Source: an uncultured Bacteroides sp.
GTDB taxonomy: Bacteria > Bacteroidota > Bacteroidia > Bacteroidales > Bacteroidaceae
Length of the DNA: 61,768 nucleotides
Reading direction: 5' to 3'
NCBI GenBank assembly: GCA_900546645.1
Contig: URDR01000005.1
Coordinates: forward strand, 1 to 61,768
The notes under the pieces are model-generated. The model worked only from the letters and a program-made list of their open reading frames with translations. It made no database searches and was not told the DNA's origin. A program made the position numbers and the translations under genes. Shown here one piece after another: positions 16,307 to 26,128 of this stretch (position 1 is the first letter of the stretch; every line of letters begins with the position of its first letter).

Positions 16307-18469
16307 ATGATAGTCTGCATCGCCGAAAAGCCCAGTGTGGCACGTGACATCGCCGAAGTTCTCGGCGCAAAAAACCGAAAAGAAGGATATATTGAGGGGA
16401 ATGGGTATCAAGTAACCTGGACCTTCGGGCATCTCTGCACCCTGAAGGAACCTCATGAATATACCCCTTCGTGGAAATCATGGTCATTGGGAAGTTTGCC
16501 GATGATTCCGCCACGCTTTGGCATCAAACTCATCAATGACGGAGGTATTGAAAAGCAATTCCACATCATTGAAGGACTGATGCAACAAGCCGACATGATT
16601 ATCAACTGCGGTGATGCCGGACAGGAGGGTGAACTTATCCAACGATGGGTCATGCAGAAAGCCGGAGCTAAATGTCCGGTCAAACGTCTCTGGATTTCAT
16701 CGCTCACGGAAGAAGCCATCCGTGAAGGATTTGCCAATCTGAAAGACCAGTCAGAGTTTCAACCGCTTTATGAAGCCGGACTGAGCCGGGCTATCGGTGA
16801 CTGGACTTTAGGTATGAATGCAACACGCCTTTATACACTGAAGTACGGACAAAACAGACAGGTGCTCTCTATCGGACGGGTACAAACTCCTACACTTGCC
16901 CTCATAGTGAAGCGTCAGCAGGAAATAGAGAATTTCACTCCCAAACAATACTGGGAACTGAAAACAGTATATCGTGACACCCTTTTCAGTGCCATCGTAC
17001 GCAAAAGCGATGAAGAACTGGCGGAAGAAGCAGAAAAGGAAAAAGAGAATCCCATTGCACGGAAGAAAACGGCTGCAAAAGAAGATATAAACCGGGGCAT
17101 CCCTCCTATAACGGATGAAGCAACTGGACAGCAACTTTTGGAACGCATCAAAAACCAGCCTTTCTTTATTACAGACATCACACTGAAAAAAGGAACAGAA
17201 GCACCTCCGCGCTTATTCGACTTAACTTCACTACAGGTGGAATGCAACCGGAAATTCAGCTATTCGGCGGATATGACTTTACAGCTTATTCAGTCTCTTT
17301 ATGAAAAGAAGGTGGCTACTTATCCGCGTGTAGATACTACGTTCTTAAGCGATGACATTTATCCTAAATGTCCTAAGATACTGGAAGGATTACGCGACTA
17401 TGCCACCTATACAGAACCACTTGCAGGAAAGCCGCTCCCTAAATCCAAGAAAGTATTCGATAACAGCAAGGTTACCGACCACCATGCCATCATTCCTACC
17501 GGTGTAAACCCACAAGGACTGACGGATATGGAAAAACGGGTGTTCGACCTCATTGCCCGCAGGTTTATTGCCGCTTTCTATCCCGACTGCCGGTTTTCAA
17601 CAACCACCGTGACCGGACAGGCTGAAGAAATAGAATTTAAGGCTACCGGTAAACAGATACTTGACCCGGGATGGCGGGTTATCTTTCTGAAAGAACCGCA
17701 ACCAGATGAAAATAAAGAAGGAGAGGAAGAAAAAGCTCTACCTCTATTTACCAAAGGAGAAAATGGTCCCCACTTGCCACAGCTCAATGAGAAGTGGACA
17801 CAACCGCCACGTCCCTACACCGAAGCAACTCTGCTGCGCGCAATGGAAACTGCCGGAAAGTTGGTGGACAACGATGAGCTACGTGATGCATTAAAGGAAA
17901 ACGGAATCGGACGTCCTTCTACACGTGCCGCCATCATTGAAACGCTTTTTAAAAGACATTACATCCGCAAAGAAAGAAAAAACCTAATTGCTACCCCAAC
18001 AGGAGTAGAGCTTATCGGACTCATCCGTGAGGAATTGCTGAAATCGGCAGAACTGACTGGAATATGGGAAAAGAAATTGCGCGAAATAGAACGGAAAAGC
18101 TATGATGCAGCTACATTCCTCAATGAACTGAAGCAAATGGTTACCGAAATTGTATACTCCGTATTGCGCGACAACAGCAACCGACGGGTTACCGTAACAG
18201 AGGAAGCACCCACTCCTGCCGAGCGGAAAACAAGTACACGGAAAAAAGAAAGCAAGCAGGCCTCAGCTTCTGCAGATGCTCCATCAAAACCCAGAGCTCC
18301 CCGCAAGCGGAAAGTGGTTAATACACCACCTCCTCCACTTCCGGAAGGGGATGCCATGTTAGGGCATGCTTGTCCTCTTTGCGGAAAGGGTATTATTATT
18401 AAAGGGAAAACAGCCTATGGATGCTCGGAATGGAAAAACGGATGCACGTTCCGAAAGAACTTTTCATAA
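16307..18469 (+). CDS. topB: DNA topoisomerase III
   Basis: A type IA topoisomerase that cuts and passes single strands to resolve DNA linkages. The 720-residue product starts MIVCIAEKPSVARDIAEVLG, the usual TOPRIM entry. The metal motif reads GDAGQEGEL, the DAG-type variant of DxDxE seen in some TopB proteins. The active-site tyrosine is in VATYPRVDTTFLS. Residues about 640-690 form a basic, Pro/Ser-rich linker. A C-terminal four-Cys zinc finger (CPLCGKG, then YGCSEWKNGC) completes it. The frame is open from 16229, but the promoter shows that translation begins at 16307. Confidence 0.95.
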   Translation: MIVCIAEKPSVARDIAEVLGAKNRKEGYIEGNGYQVTWTFGHLCTLKEPHEYTPSWKSWSLGSLPMIPPRFGIKLINDGGIEKQFHIIEGLMQQADMIINCGDAGQEGELIQRWVMQKAGAKCPVKRLWISSLTEEAIREGFANLKDQSEFQPLYEAGLSRAIGDWTLGMNATRLYTLKYGQNRQVLSIGRVQTPTLALIVKRQQEIENFTPKQYWELKTVYRDTLFSAIVRKSDEELAEEAEKEKENPIARKKTAAKEDINRGIPPITDEATGQQLLERIKNQPFFITDITLKKGTEAPPRLFDLTSLQVECNRKFSYSADMTLQLIQSLYEKKVATYPRVDTTFLSDDIYPKCPKILEGLRDYATYTEPLAGKPLPKSKKVFDNSKVTDHHAIIPTGVNPQGLTDMEKRVFDLIARRFIAAFYPDCRFSTTTVTGQAEEIEFKATGKQILDPGWRVIFLKEPQPDENKEGEEEKALPLFTKGENGPHLPQLNEKWTQPPRPYTEATLLRAMETAGKLVDNDELRDALKENGIGRPSTRAAIIETLFKRHYIRKERKNLIATPTGVELIGLIREELLKSAELTGIWEKKLREIERKSYDAATFLNELKQMVTEIVYSVLRDNSNRRVTVTEEAPTPAERKTSTRKKESKQASASADAPSKPRAPRKRKVVNTPPPPLPEGDAMLGHACPLCGKGIIIKGKTAYGCSEWKNGCTFRKNFS

Positions 18470-18496
18470 AGGTAAAATGCAGGTATTTGATGACGC

Positions 18497-19075
18497 TTGC
18501 TCAATACAGACACACATAAGAGAGGGGATATCCTGCCTATCCGGCAAAACAATGCAGAATACGCCTGCCGCATTCCGCAAAATAGCGAACTGATAAACCA
18601 AACCTCCATGACTGCCGATATTGAAGGACATCCCTACATTGCTACCTACTGGAGAGAGCAAGGAGACAGCATCCCCCAATACCGCTTGGTCTGGCATGAC
18701 GGCAACCAATGGAACACCAGCCAAATCATGAAACGCACCCAACCCTTCACCCTCAAGGGAGGCGGTACTAAAATGATACCCATCTCGCGTCCTCGCATTG
18801 TTGCAGATGAAGGTAAAGCATGGCTTTTCTTCCGCGACTGCGAACGAGACAGCAAAGTACCAATGGCTTATACCGACAATCTCACTTAAAGATGCTGGCA
18901 AGTAAAAGACCTAACAGATTTTTCGGTAGAGGCATGGGAGCCGTCACTCAATCTAGAGTTATGGAAACAGCAACGGAAAATTCACCTGTTTGTACAAATC
19001 ACCCACCAAGGCGATGGTGAACGTACCATTATGGTAGAACCTACTTCCGTCTATGTTTTAGAAATACTTCCTTAG
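18497..19075 (+). pseudogene. Decayed BNR-repeat family protein, C-terminal remnant
   Basis: The translation resembles the C-terminal half of BNR-repeat (BNR_4-type) secreted proteins of Bacteroidetes: IPQNSELINQTSM, PYIATYWREQGDSIPQYRLV, TLKGGGTKMIPISRPRIV. An in-frame TAA at 18887-18889 interrupts it. Beyond the stop the same frame continues with matching sequence (CWQVKDLTDFSVEAWEPS, LHLFVQITHQGDGER-like, VYVLEI) up to a TAG near 19075. The N-terminal half and a start codon are missing, with two TGA codons at 18488-18493. The gene is thus truncated and nonsense-mutated. It sits directly after topB and touches the tamL stop. Confidence 0.78.
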
Positions 19076-21408
19076 AATGGATAACCAATGGCGAAATGAA
19101 TCCCCATTCCGTCTTTAAACTTCGGAATGTTATAATAACCTGATTTCCCGGTTTCATAGGGCACATGAAGAGCCACTCCCCAGTCCAAACGTAACACCAA
19201 GAAAGAAAGATCATAACGTACCCCTATTCCAGTGCCTAAAGCAATACTGTCAAGAAAGCCTCCAAGTGTAAACTCTGCTCCAGGTCGTGCTTCGTCATGA
19301 CGCATCAGCCACACATTTCCAGCGTCCATAAAAGCAGCTCCATTCAAGTTTCCTCCCAGGAAGTTAGACAACAAGCGGAAACGGTACTCCAGATTGGCCT
19401 CCAGTTTTATATCGCCTGTTTCATCTACGTATGAAAAACGGGAGTTCTCTGCCGGATGGAAGTTTCCCGGACCGATAGAGCGGATAGTAAAAGCACGGAT
19501 ACTATTGGCTCCACCCACATAAAACTGCTCGCTGTAAGGAGCGATGGTCTTGTTTCCATAAGCCCATATTACCCCTGCCATCAGACGGGAAGCCAATTGA
19601 TGACGCTCACTAAACTGATGCAACCAACGCACCTCTGAGGTATACTTCAAGAACTGCGCAAATGGAGTTCCCAACAGTTTTTTATCTTGCCGGTTAAACT
19701 TCTGTCCGAATGCAGCATAAATCAAAGAAGTAACATTACCAGCCGAAGTTACTGAGTTTTCCCACCAAATACGGTTTTTCCTCTTCAAGTAACTGTTATC
19801 ATAAGTCAGCGTATAAGAAAGCGACGGGATAAATTGGTTATCAAGGCTTCGGAATAACATCGGGTTAGCAGTAGCTATCGAATCAAACCGGGCAGTACGG
19901 TGCTGCAGCGTATTAAACGCCAGTTGAATCGGAGTAACCATATGCTTCATGCTACGTGAAGGCTGAAAACTATACGATACCGTTCCCCCAAATGAAAGCA
20001 TCTTAAAATAGCGGGCCCGATTAATCTGCTCCACATAAAGCTTAAAGTTGGTTTCCGACGGGAAACGGAAGGGGTCAATACGATTTCGTATCCAAGGCAA
20101 AATAAGTCTCGGAAATTTCAAAGACAATGCAGCCCCCAATTCGTAGGAGTTCATGACCGAACTTTCTCCATCTACCGTAGAACTGGTTTGCCACTCATAG
20201 GAACCTTTCAACTCCAAATTCAAGGTAGCTCCCATTCTCTTAAAGTTTTTACGGGAAAGGCTAAATATAGCTCCCGGCCCTGTCTGTTTTGTGCTCTTTG
20301 TCGTTACATTCAGTTCGAGTTCGCTGTCATAGGGTAAATCAAACATCGAGTTGACGCGAATATCAAGCGTATCCGAACCTTCACTGCGAGGAGTATAACT
20401 GAATTCACTAAACTTAAACACGCCCAAACGAGCCAACGCTTCCTGCGTATAATCCTGACGTAACTGTGAATACATTTCTCCCGGACGGTAAAGGAAACGT
20501 TTGCGCAATACCCCATACTTCAAACCAGGCTTCTTGCCAGAATAATACACCGTAAAGTTACGGGCCATTAACGAATCCGTAGGAGGTTCTCCGTTATACC
20601 CAGTTAGATAGACAGAGGTCTTTCCGATATAATAAGTACGTGAAGCTTCGGCCGGAATACTTTTCCGGGGAACAATCTTTAAATTCACATATCCGGGACG
20701 AATCAAGGTGTCGGCCAAAAAAGTGATAAATTCAGAACGATAATAAAAGTATCCGTTATTCCGGAATAGCTTCACCAAACGCTCACGCTCGTCATTCAGC
20801 TTCGTTACATCAAAATGATCTCCCGGACGGATGATACGCTTATCGTAAGCAACATGTATCAAACTGTCAGCCCGCGGAGTAAACCCTTCGTATGAAATTG
20901 AATCAAGCAGATAAGCATGCCCCATATCTATAGCATACTGCAAGCGGATTTTTTTAGGATGAGCCGTACTGTCAACCCGATAAGTAACCTTTCCGTTAAA
21001 GAAACCATAATCATGTAATAAATTACTTGCCACCTTCACGCGAGTTTCAGGATTCACTGTTGAAAGATACACAGGAGTGGAAGCAAATTTCTTAAAAATC
21101 CACTTTCCTATCCCCTTCTCATAACGCTGATAATGGTTAAAAATCCACAGTCCCACCGGCACATGCCAACGCATACTGGTACTGCCCAATACAGCATTGT
21201 TAGGAGCCACCGCTATGGCAGCCTCAGCTTCTTCCAGGGCCTTTATCCCCATCGGAGTCACATTTTTATTCGCTATTTCGGTTTTTTTCATCCCGATATA
21301 TAGCACCTCGCCTTCAGCCAAATGCTTCGTTGTGGAACAGGAAGCCAACACCCACACCCCCACACACCATGCTATAATCTTATTTAGAAGTTGTTTCTTG
21401 CTCTGCAT
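19072..21408 (-). CDS. tamL: TamL: lipoprotein TamA/BamA-family outer-membrane protein
   Basis: A 778-residue Omp85-superfamily protein with POTRA-like domains (about 40-380) and a C-terminal 16-strand barrel (about 390-778) ending in GYPF. The family motif is in NSIRAFTIRSIGPG. The N-terminus carries a lipobox, VLASC, so the protein is lipidated; this is the Bacteroidetes variant called TamL, whereas proteobacterial TamA is not lipidated. It starts 29 bp inside the 3' end of tamB, indicating translational coupling. With TamB it would form an envelope-spanning assembly or lipid-transfer module. Confidence 0.9.
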   Translation of the reverse strand: MQSKKQLLNKIIAWCVGVWVLASCSTTKHLAEGEVLYIGMKKTEIANKNVTPMGIKALEEAEAAIAVAPNNAVLGSTSMRWHVPVGLWIFNHYQRYEKGIGKWIFKKFASTPVYLSTVNPETRVKVASNLLHDYGFFNGKVTYRVDSTAHPKKIRLQYAIDMGHAYLLDSISYEGFTPRADSLIHVAYDKRIIRPGDHFDVTKLNDERERLVKLFRNNGYFYYRSEFITFLADTLIRPGYVNLKIVPRKSIPAEASRTYYIGKTSVYLTGYNGEPPTDSLMARNFTVYYSGKKPGLKYGVLRKRFLYRPGEMYSQLRQDYTQEALARLGVFKFSEFSYTPRSEGSDTLDIRVNSMFDLPYDSELELNVTTKSTKQTGPGAIFSLSRKNFKRMGATLNLELKGSYEWQTSSTVDGESSVMNSYELGAALSLKFPRLILPWIRNRIDPFRFPSETNFKLYVEQINRARYFKMLSFGGTVSYSFQPSRSMKHMVTPIQLAFNTLQHRTARFDSIATANPMLFRSLDNQFIPSLSYTLTYDNSYLKRKNRIWWENSVTSAGNVTSLIYAAFGQKFNRQDKKLLGTPFAQFLKYTSEVRWLHQFSERHQLASRLMAGVIWAYGNKTIAPYSEQFYVGGANSIRAFTIRSIGPGNFHPAENSRFSYVDETGDIKLEANLEYRFRLLSNFLGGNLNGAAFMDAGNVWLMRHDEARPGAEFTLGGFLDSIALGTGIGVRYDLSFLVLRLDWGVALHVPYETGKSGYYNIPKFKDGMGIHFAIGYPF

Positions 21409-24400
21409 GTTCTACAGTTCCTTTCTTTCTTTTCTTAAAGATAAACAGTTCACTCAGTTTGCTGATTTTCTTACGGAGCACAATACCCGCTCCCGTTTCA
21501 ATCACCTCTCCGTCAAGAATACTTTCATAATTCTTGTCATGGAACACTTTAATATATCGGGTTCCACTGTTATCCAGTCGATACTCAACTGAAACATTGT
21601 CAATAAATGATTCATCTTGTTGGTTTGCCGTATTTCCGGTTGAAATCTTCCCGCCAATGACTATCCGGAAACGGTTGTTCCAGAAGCGTTTGGCAAACTG
21701 GAAATTATAATCGGTACGGGTAGAGCCGTCTTCCCCCTGCTCGGTCTGTTCCATTCCAAAGTTCACGTCGATGGTTTTCAACGCACTGCCAGCCACTTTA
21801 TTAATCTCACTTTGCAGGAATGAATTAAGCACACTGTTTGCCGAGAGTCCACCTCCACCTGCTCCACCTCCTTCAGGCATATAGATTCCTGTAACCAGCA
21901 TCGTCACAGCCATTTTATTTTTCTGCTCTGCCGACATACCAGCCAGTTCATTCTGTACACCTCCGTCATCAGGAGCTTCCAGAGTAAAGGTAAATCCCAA
22001 GTTCTCAAGACGATTTGTAATATTCACTCCAACATCGAAATTAACCGTACGCGAACTCTTGTCTTGCTGAGAAACAGAAGCCCGTACGCGTTCAGAAGCC
22101 TGGATGTTCAGGTTTGGATTCATGATATTTCCCGTCCACTCAATATAACTTCCATTTTCAATATGGAAGGTTTTCAAAGGAATTACCGGCATTTCATACT
22201 TCATTTCTCCACTCATCAGAGAATAACGTCCGTTTAACAACATACTTCCTTCCGCTGTATATTGGAACGATAAATCTCCTCCCCCTTCAAAACGCATATA
22301 GTTCGTTCCCTGCTCATCCATCTCAACCCGGCACTGAACCGCCTCATCAATATGTAAAGTCATCATCAGATTCATTCCCCCCAATGACATCGTAGGAATA
22401 GATCGTTTCGGAACTTCGGTCGTATCGCGGAAATTCACAAAAGTTATGGTTTCACCCAGTCGGTCTTCAACAGTCAAAGGCGACTCTTTCATAATATAGG
22501 TGAAATCACTTGTACCCAGAATATTGGCATTGCCACGCACATTCAATGATTCTATCTCTCCTTTGATTACCGTATTCAAATCTACATAGAGTTTACCGTA
22601 AACCATTGACTCTTTCGTTCGTTTGGCATTAAGCACTTCAAAATTATTGGCATACATTCTAAGGTCAAGCTTCATTTTCGCCAAGTCAACCATGTCCACA
22701 TCACCATCAATCGTAAACGGAGTCTTTCCCTTTGTAAAGATTTTAAACTTATCAAAGTGCAAGCGACTATCAACCATACGTACCGGACGATTATCAAACC
22801 GCAAATCCAGAGAAGCTTGCGGCACCTTAACATTGACACTGTCTAAGTTTATCTGCCCATTCATTATCGGCTTATCTGTCGCTCCTTTAACCGACATGGT
22901 TCCATCCAAATCGCCAGATAAAAGAGCCATACGGTCAGGAATAAAAGCATTTGCCACTTCGAGAGGGAAATGATTTAATGCCATTTTTGCAGAAAGAGTT
23001 CCAGATGAGCCTTCCAGCTGAGCGGGGAAATAAGAACCGTTCCAGCTCATGATTTCCTTGCTGTTACGCATCACAAATCCGTCAATACGCTGTTCGCCTG
23101 TTTTTTCCGGCAGATAAACCGCACTTAAAGACCAGTCACCCAGAGCTTGTTTGTTATAGGCAAAGCGGTTCACCATTACATCAGCCGAAACTTGAACCTG
23201 GTCTTCCGACTGTATATAGTGTGTTTCAGCATTAATAATGCCTGCCACATCGGGCATATAAGGTACAATGCGACGAAACTCAGCTATATCAATACGGTTT
23301 AGCGACAGGGTAAGATCTTGCTGCACAGTAGAATCAGGAGTGGAATACAAACCAATTCCCGTATGCTGCTCATCGAATATGCTTAAGTCGGCCCATATAC
23401 GCCCTTTATCACTCAGATAGACATAATTTCCCGGATTAACCCGAAATTTACGATATACCAGCGTGGGCTCGTTAGGTGAAATCTGCAGGCTAATTCCATG
23501 CTCCTGCAAGGCTGCAAGGAAGCCGATGCGTGCTCCACATTCTTTCTTCCCGTTCAGATATTCTATCATCATATTGGCAGAAGTAGAATCAATAGCCCCA
23601 TTCAGCGATATATCGAAAGCCTCTTGAAAAGGTTTGTTTCCTGCAATAACCCCACTCTTGAAAACCTGACGCAAGGCTTCTTGCGTGGTTTGAAAATAAA
23701 TACTATCCAGTTCAAGGCTATTGGTACGCAAATTATTCAAGTAAGCCGATCCGTTCAGTCCATTTTCGGGCGACGTTTCCATCTTGACAAACATACGGTT
23801 ATAGCTTACACGATTAGCTGCCATCATGTTAGCCAACGGGTTATCTTTCCCGGAAAAGATATAAAAACTGGTAACGGGAAGAAGCTCACGCAAGGCAGGT
23901 TGGTTTATCTGCCGGGCAGTCCACTGCTCAGAAACCTTAGACAGAAGTTTCTCTATCTGTGCCGAAAGATGCTCCGGACCTCCTTTTGCCCGAAAGAGAA
24001 ATACCAAATCGCCGGCATTGGCAAAACTCCGGATAGAATCATTTGCCGTATCCAGTCCTAAGTGAATATCTTTTGCCTTAAATGTTTTCTCAGCTGTCAT
24101 TAACCGGATATCTTTGACAGAAGCCTTCAGCGCATGACTGTTTTTCATATCCGAGCAGAAATGTACATTAATCTTCTCGGCTGTCTTAAAAGGCTTGCTC
24201 ACCAGATTCATCCCATAAAGATCCATCCAGTTCACATTTACATTCAAATCAGCCTCAACACGTTTGGGATGCAGTTCAGCCTGAACGATAGAAGATACAT
24301 CCATCACATTATCTTTAACTCCCAGTTCTACTTTAGCTGCAGCGTTTTTCAATGACGCTGTAAGGTTAGCCCCCGACAGCACTTTACTTCCATACTCTAA

Positions 24401-25990
24401 ATGAGCGATTCCTCCCGAAGCCTCCATCCTTGTATGTGAATCGAAGAAGTCAAATCCTTCTCCTTCGGCTTTAAGCGAAGCCGAAAGCATATACAATGAA
24501 TCGGAAGGCATAAAGGCATTCAAATTCAAAGCATCCACTTTCAGGTCGGCATGATACTTATCACCTTTGAGATTATATCCCGCCAGAAGGGTAACCTTGC
24601 CTGAGTCTTGCTTCAAGACCACATCGGCCTGCATTTCACTTCCGTCCAGCCCGAGTTTACCCTCCAGAGCCGTTCCGGAAGGGATTACAACTCCTTCTGT
24701 CAGTTTACTCAAAAAGCGCATATCTTGCACCTGAGCCGAAAGATTGATATTTCCTCTTCGTGAGATACTGTCGAGCACATCTGTCAGATTTCCGTCGGCT
24801 CTCATCTCAAAACTTCCGGGAATGGTTACGTTAAACCCGGTAAATTGCAGTTGGTTTAAACTTCCGTCAATGCCAGCCTGAATACGGAGAGGGGCAGAGG
24901 GGAAGCTTCTCACAAACTCCTCCGGCAGGTGAGGGATGATTTTAAACAAATCAGACTTGCCTATTTCTGCCATTAACCGTCCTCTCAGACCACTGTTCCC
25001 ATTTGCCGATGACAGACTCCAGTCTGCATCTGCCTCAAACGTAAGATAAGAATCGAGAGTACGGATTTCCAGTGAAGGAACCCGAATGGTCTGCTCGTCG
25101 GTCACCAGCCTGCCTTCTGTCGATACGATTTCCAGACCCGAACGTTCTTTAAGTCCAAACTCACGGATATGTGCCCGGATATGATTTCCCTGATAATAAA
25201 TAGAATCAATTCCGATATTAATATCGTTGAATGCCAGATGAGAAGGGTCAATTCCCCCCTCTTCATCCAAAGGAGTATTACCCATATTCACAGCAGCCGC
25301 TCCCCGTTTTATCCTGAAACGTCCTACTGTATAAGCCGACTTATGCAAGTCAATGAAACCATTCCGCAAAGATGCCTCACCAAATGCCACGCGGAAATCC
25401 ATTGTATCGAGCGGCATATCCATCGTAAACGAGACATTGCTTAAATCTGCGCGCTGCAGTTTAATCTTCCAGAAAGTAGGCTCTGAAACTACTGTATCGG
25501 CAGCAGTAGTATCGGCCAAAGAAAGAAACAAATGGGTATCTTTTAACTGCAAGTCATTCACCATAGCAGTTTCAGGAGATAAAGCTACTCCATGAGAACG
25601 AAGAAACAGTTCTCCCAAATCGCCCTTCAGCTTCATACCTTCAATCAGCTCAGCCGTATTCACCGATGCCTGCTGAAGACGTACTCCATCGATTTCAACC
25701 TGCTGCTTCAGAAGAGGCAAAAGCTGAACCTCTATGGTCAGCTGACGTACATCAAGAATCGTATCGGGATAATCAATTACTAAAGCATCATATACCACCA
25801 AATCAAGCGGAAAGCCTAACGAAAGCCGTCCGATACGTATATCCATGCCCGTGGTCTGCGAAGCATAACGGGTGGTCTGCCCCACCAAAAAACTTTGGAC
25901 GGGAGGAATATATATCAAAATACAGACAATAATAAAAAGGAGTATAGGAGAAATAAAAAAACCTATTCCCCATTTAATATATCTTTTCAT
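21380..25990 (-). CDS. tamB: Translocation and assembly module protein TamB
   Basis: A 1536-residue AsmA/TamB-superfamily protein. A single N-terminal membrane anchor (residues about 5-27) is followed by a very long beta-rich periplasmic part. The C-terminal TamB domain (about 1080-1500) includes NPNLNIQASERVRA and FAKRFWNNRFRIVIGGKIS. Such proteins form hydrophobic-groove bridges across the periplasm for outer-membrane protein insertion or phospholipid transport. I chose MKRYIKWGIGF (25990) as start; 19 upstream codons look non-native and a -7 box lies at 26020-26027. It overlaps tamL by 29 bp. Confidence 0.93.
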   Translation of the reverse strand: MKRYIKWGIGFFISPILLFIIVCILIYIPPVQSFLVGQTTRYASQTTGMDIRIGRLSLGFPLDLVVYDALVIDYPDTILDVRQLTIEVQLLPLLKQQVEIDGVRLQQASVNTAELIEGMKLKGDLGELFLRSHGVALSPETAMVNDLQLKDTHLFLSLADTTAADTVVSEPTFWKIKLQRADLSNVSFTMDMPLDTMDFRVAFGEASLRNGFIDLHKSAYTVGRFRIKRGAAAVNMGNTPLDEEGGIDPSHLAFNDINIGIDSIYYQGNHIRAHIREFGLKERSGLEIVSTEGRLVTDEQTIRVPSLEIRTLDSYLTFEADADWSLSSANGNSGLRGRLMAEIGKSDLFKIIPHLPEEFVRSFPSAPLRIQAGIDGSLNQLQFTGFNVTIPGSFEMRADGNLTDVLDSISRRGNINLSAQVQDMRFLSKLTEGVVIPSGTALEGKLGLDGSEMQADVVLKQDSGKVTLLAGYNLKGDKYHADLKVDALNLNAFMPSDSLYMLSASLKAEGEGFDFFDSHTRMEASGGIAHLEYGSKVLSGANLTASLKNAAAKVELGVKDNVMDVSSIVQAELHPKRVEADLNVNVNWMDLYGMNLVSKPFKTAEKINVHFCSDMKNSHALKASVKDIRLMTAEKTFKAKDIHLGLDTANDSIRSFANAGDLVFLFRAKGGPEHLSAQIEKLLSKVSEQWTARQINQPALRELLPVTSFYIFSGKDNPLANMMAANRVSYNRMFVKMETSPENGLNGSAYLNNLRTNSLELDSIYFQTTQEALRQVFKSGVIAGNKPFQEAFDISLNGAIDSTSANMMIEYLNGKKECGARIGFLAALQEHGISLQISPNEPTLVYRKFRVNPGNYVYLSDKGRIWADLSIFDEQHTGIGLYSTPDSTVQQDLTLSLNRIDIAEFRRIVPYMPDVAGIINAETHYIQSEDQVQVSADVMVNRFAYNKQALGDWSLSAVYLPEKTGEQRIDGFVMRNSKEIMSWNGSYFPAQLEGSSGTLSAKMALNHFPLEVANAFIPDRMALLSGDLDGTMSVKGATDKPIMNGQINLDSVNVKVPQASLDLRFDNRPVRMVDSRLHFDKFKIFTKGKTPFTIDGDVDMVDLAKMKLDLRMYANNFEVLNAKRTKESMVYGKLYVDLNTVIKGEIESLNVRGNANILGTSDFTYIMKESPLTVEDRLGETITFVNFRDTTEVPKRSIPTMSLGGMNLMMTLHIDEAVQCRVEMDEQGTNYMRFEGGGDLSFQYTAEGSMLLNGRYSLMSGEMKYEMPVIPLKTFHIENGSYIEWTGNIMNPNLNIQASERVRASVSQQDKSSRTVNFDVGVNITNRLENLGFTFTLEAPDDGGVQNELAGMSAEQKNKMAVTMLVTGIYMPEGGGAGGGGLSANSVLNSFLQSEINKVAGSALKTIDVNFGMEQTEQGEDGSTRTDYNFQFAKRFWNNRFRIVIGGKISTGNTANQQDESFIDNVSVEYRLDNSGTRYIKVFHDKNYESILDGEVIETGAGIVLRKKISKLSELFIFKKRKKGTVEHAEQETTSK

Positions 25991-26019
25991 GAACTTTACT
26001 TCATTTTTTGTTATTATTG

Positions 26020-26027
26020 CAAATATA
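26020..26027 (-). promoter_or_regulatory. -7 element for tamB-tamL
   Basis: Minus-strand TATATTTG matches TAnnTTTG, 29 bp before the tamB ATG. Confidence 0.6.
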
Positions 26028-26093
26028 GGGAAAAATAAGCAACCCAAGGTAGATTTTGTTAGCTAAGTCTGCCATTAGCTCCATATTATTTCC

Positions 26094-26101
26094 TACCTTT
26101 G
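26094..26101 (+). promoter_or_regulatory. -7 element for the nucleotidyltransferase gene
   Basis: TACCTTTG matches TAnnTTTG, 27 bp before the ATG at 26129. An earlier in-frame ATG at 26099 overlaps it. Confidence 0.65.
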
Positions 26102-26128
26102 TGGCAGTTACTAACTTTTAATATACTT

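Noticed and set aside
18497..18889. Intact 130-residue gene
   Set aside because: The homologous frame continues after the TAA and the N-terminal half is missing, so it is better read as a pseudogene fragment.
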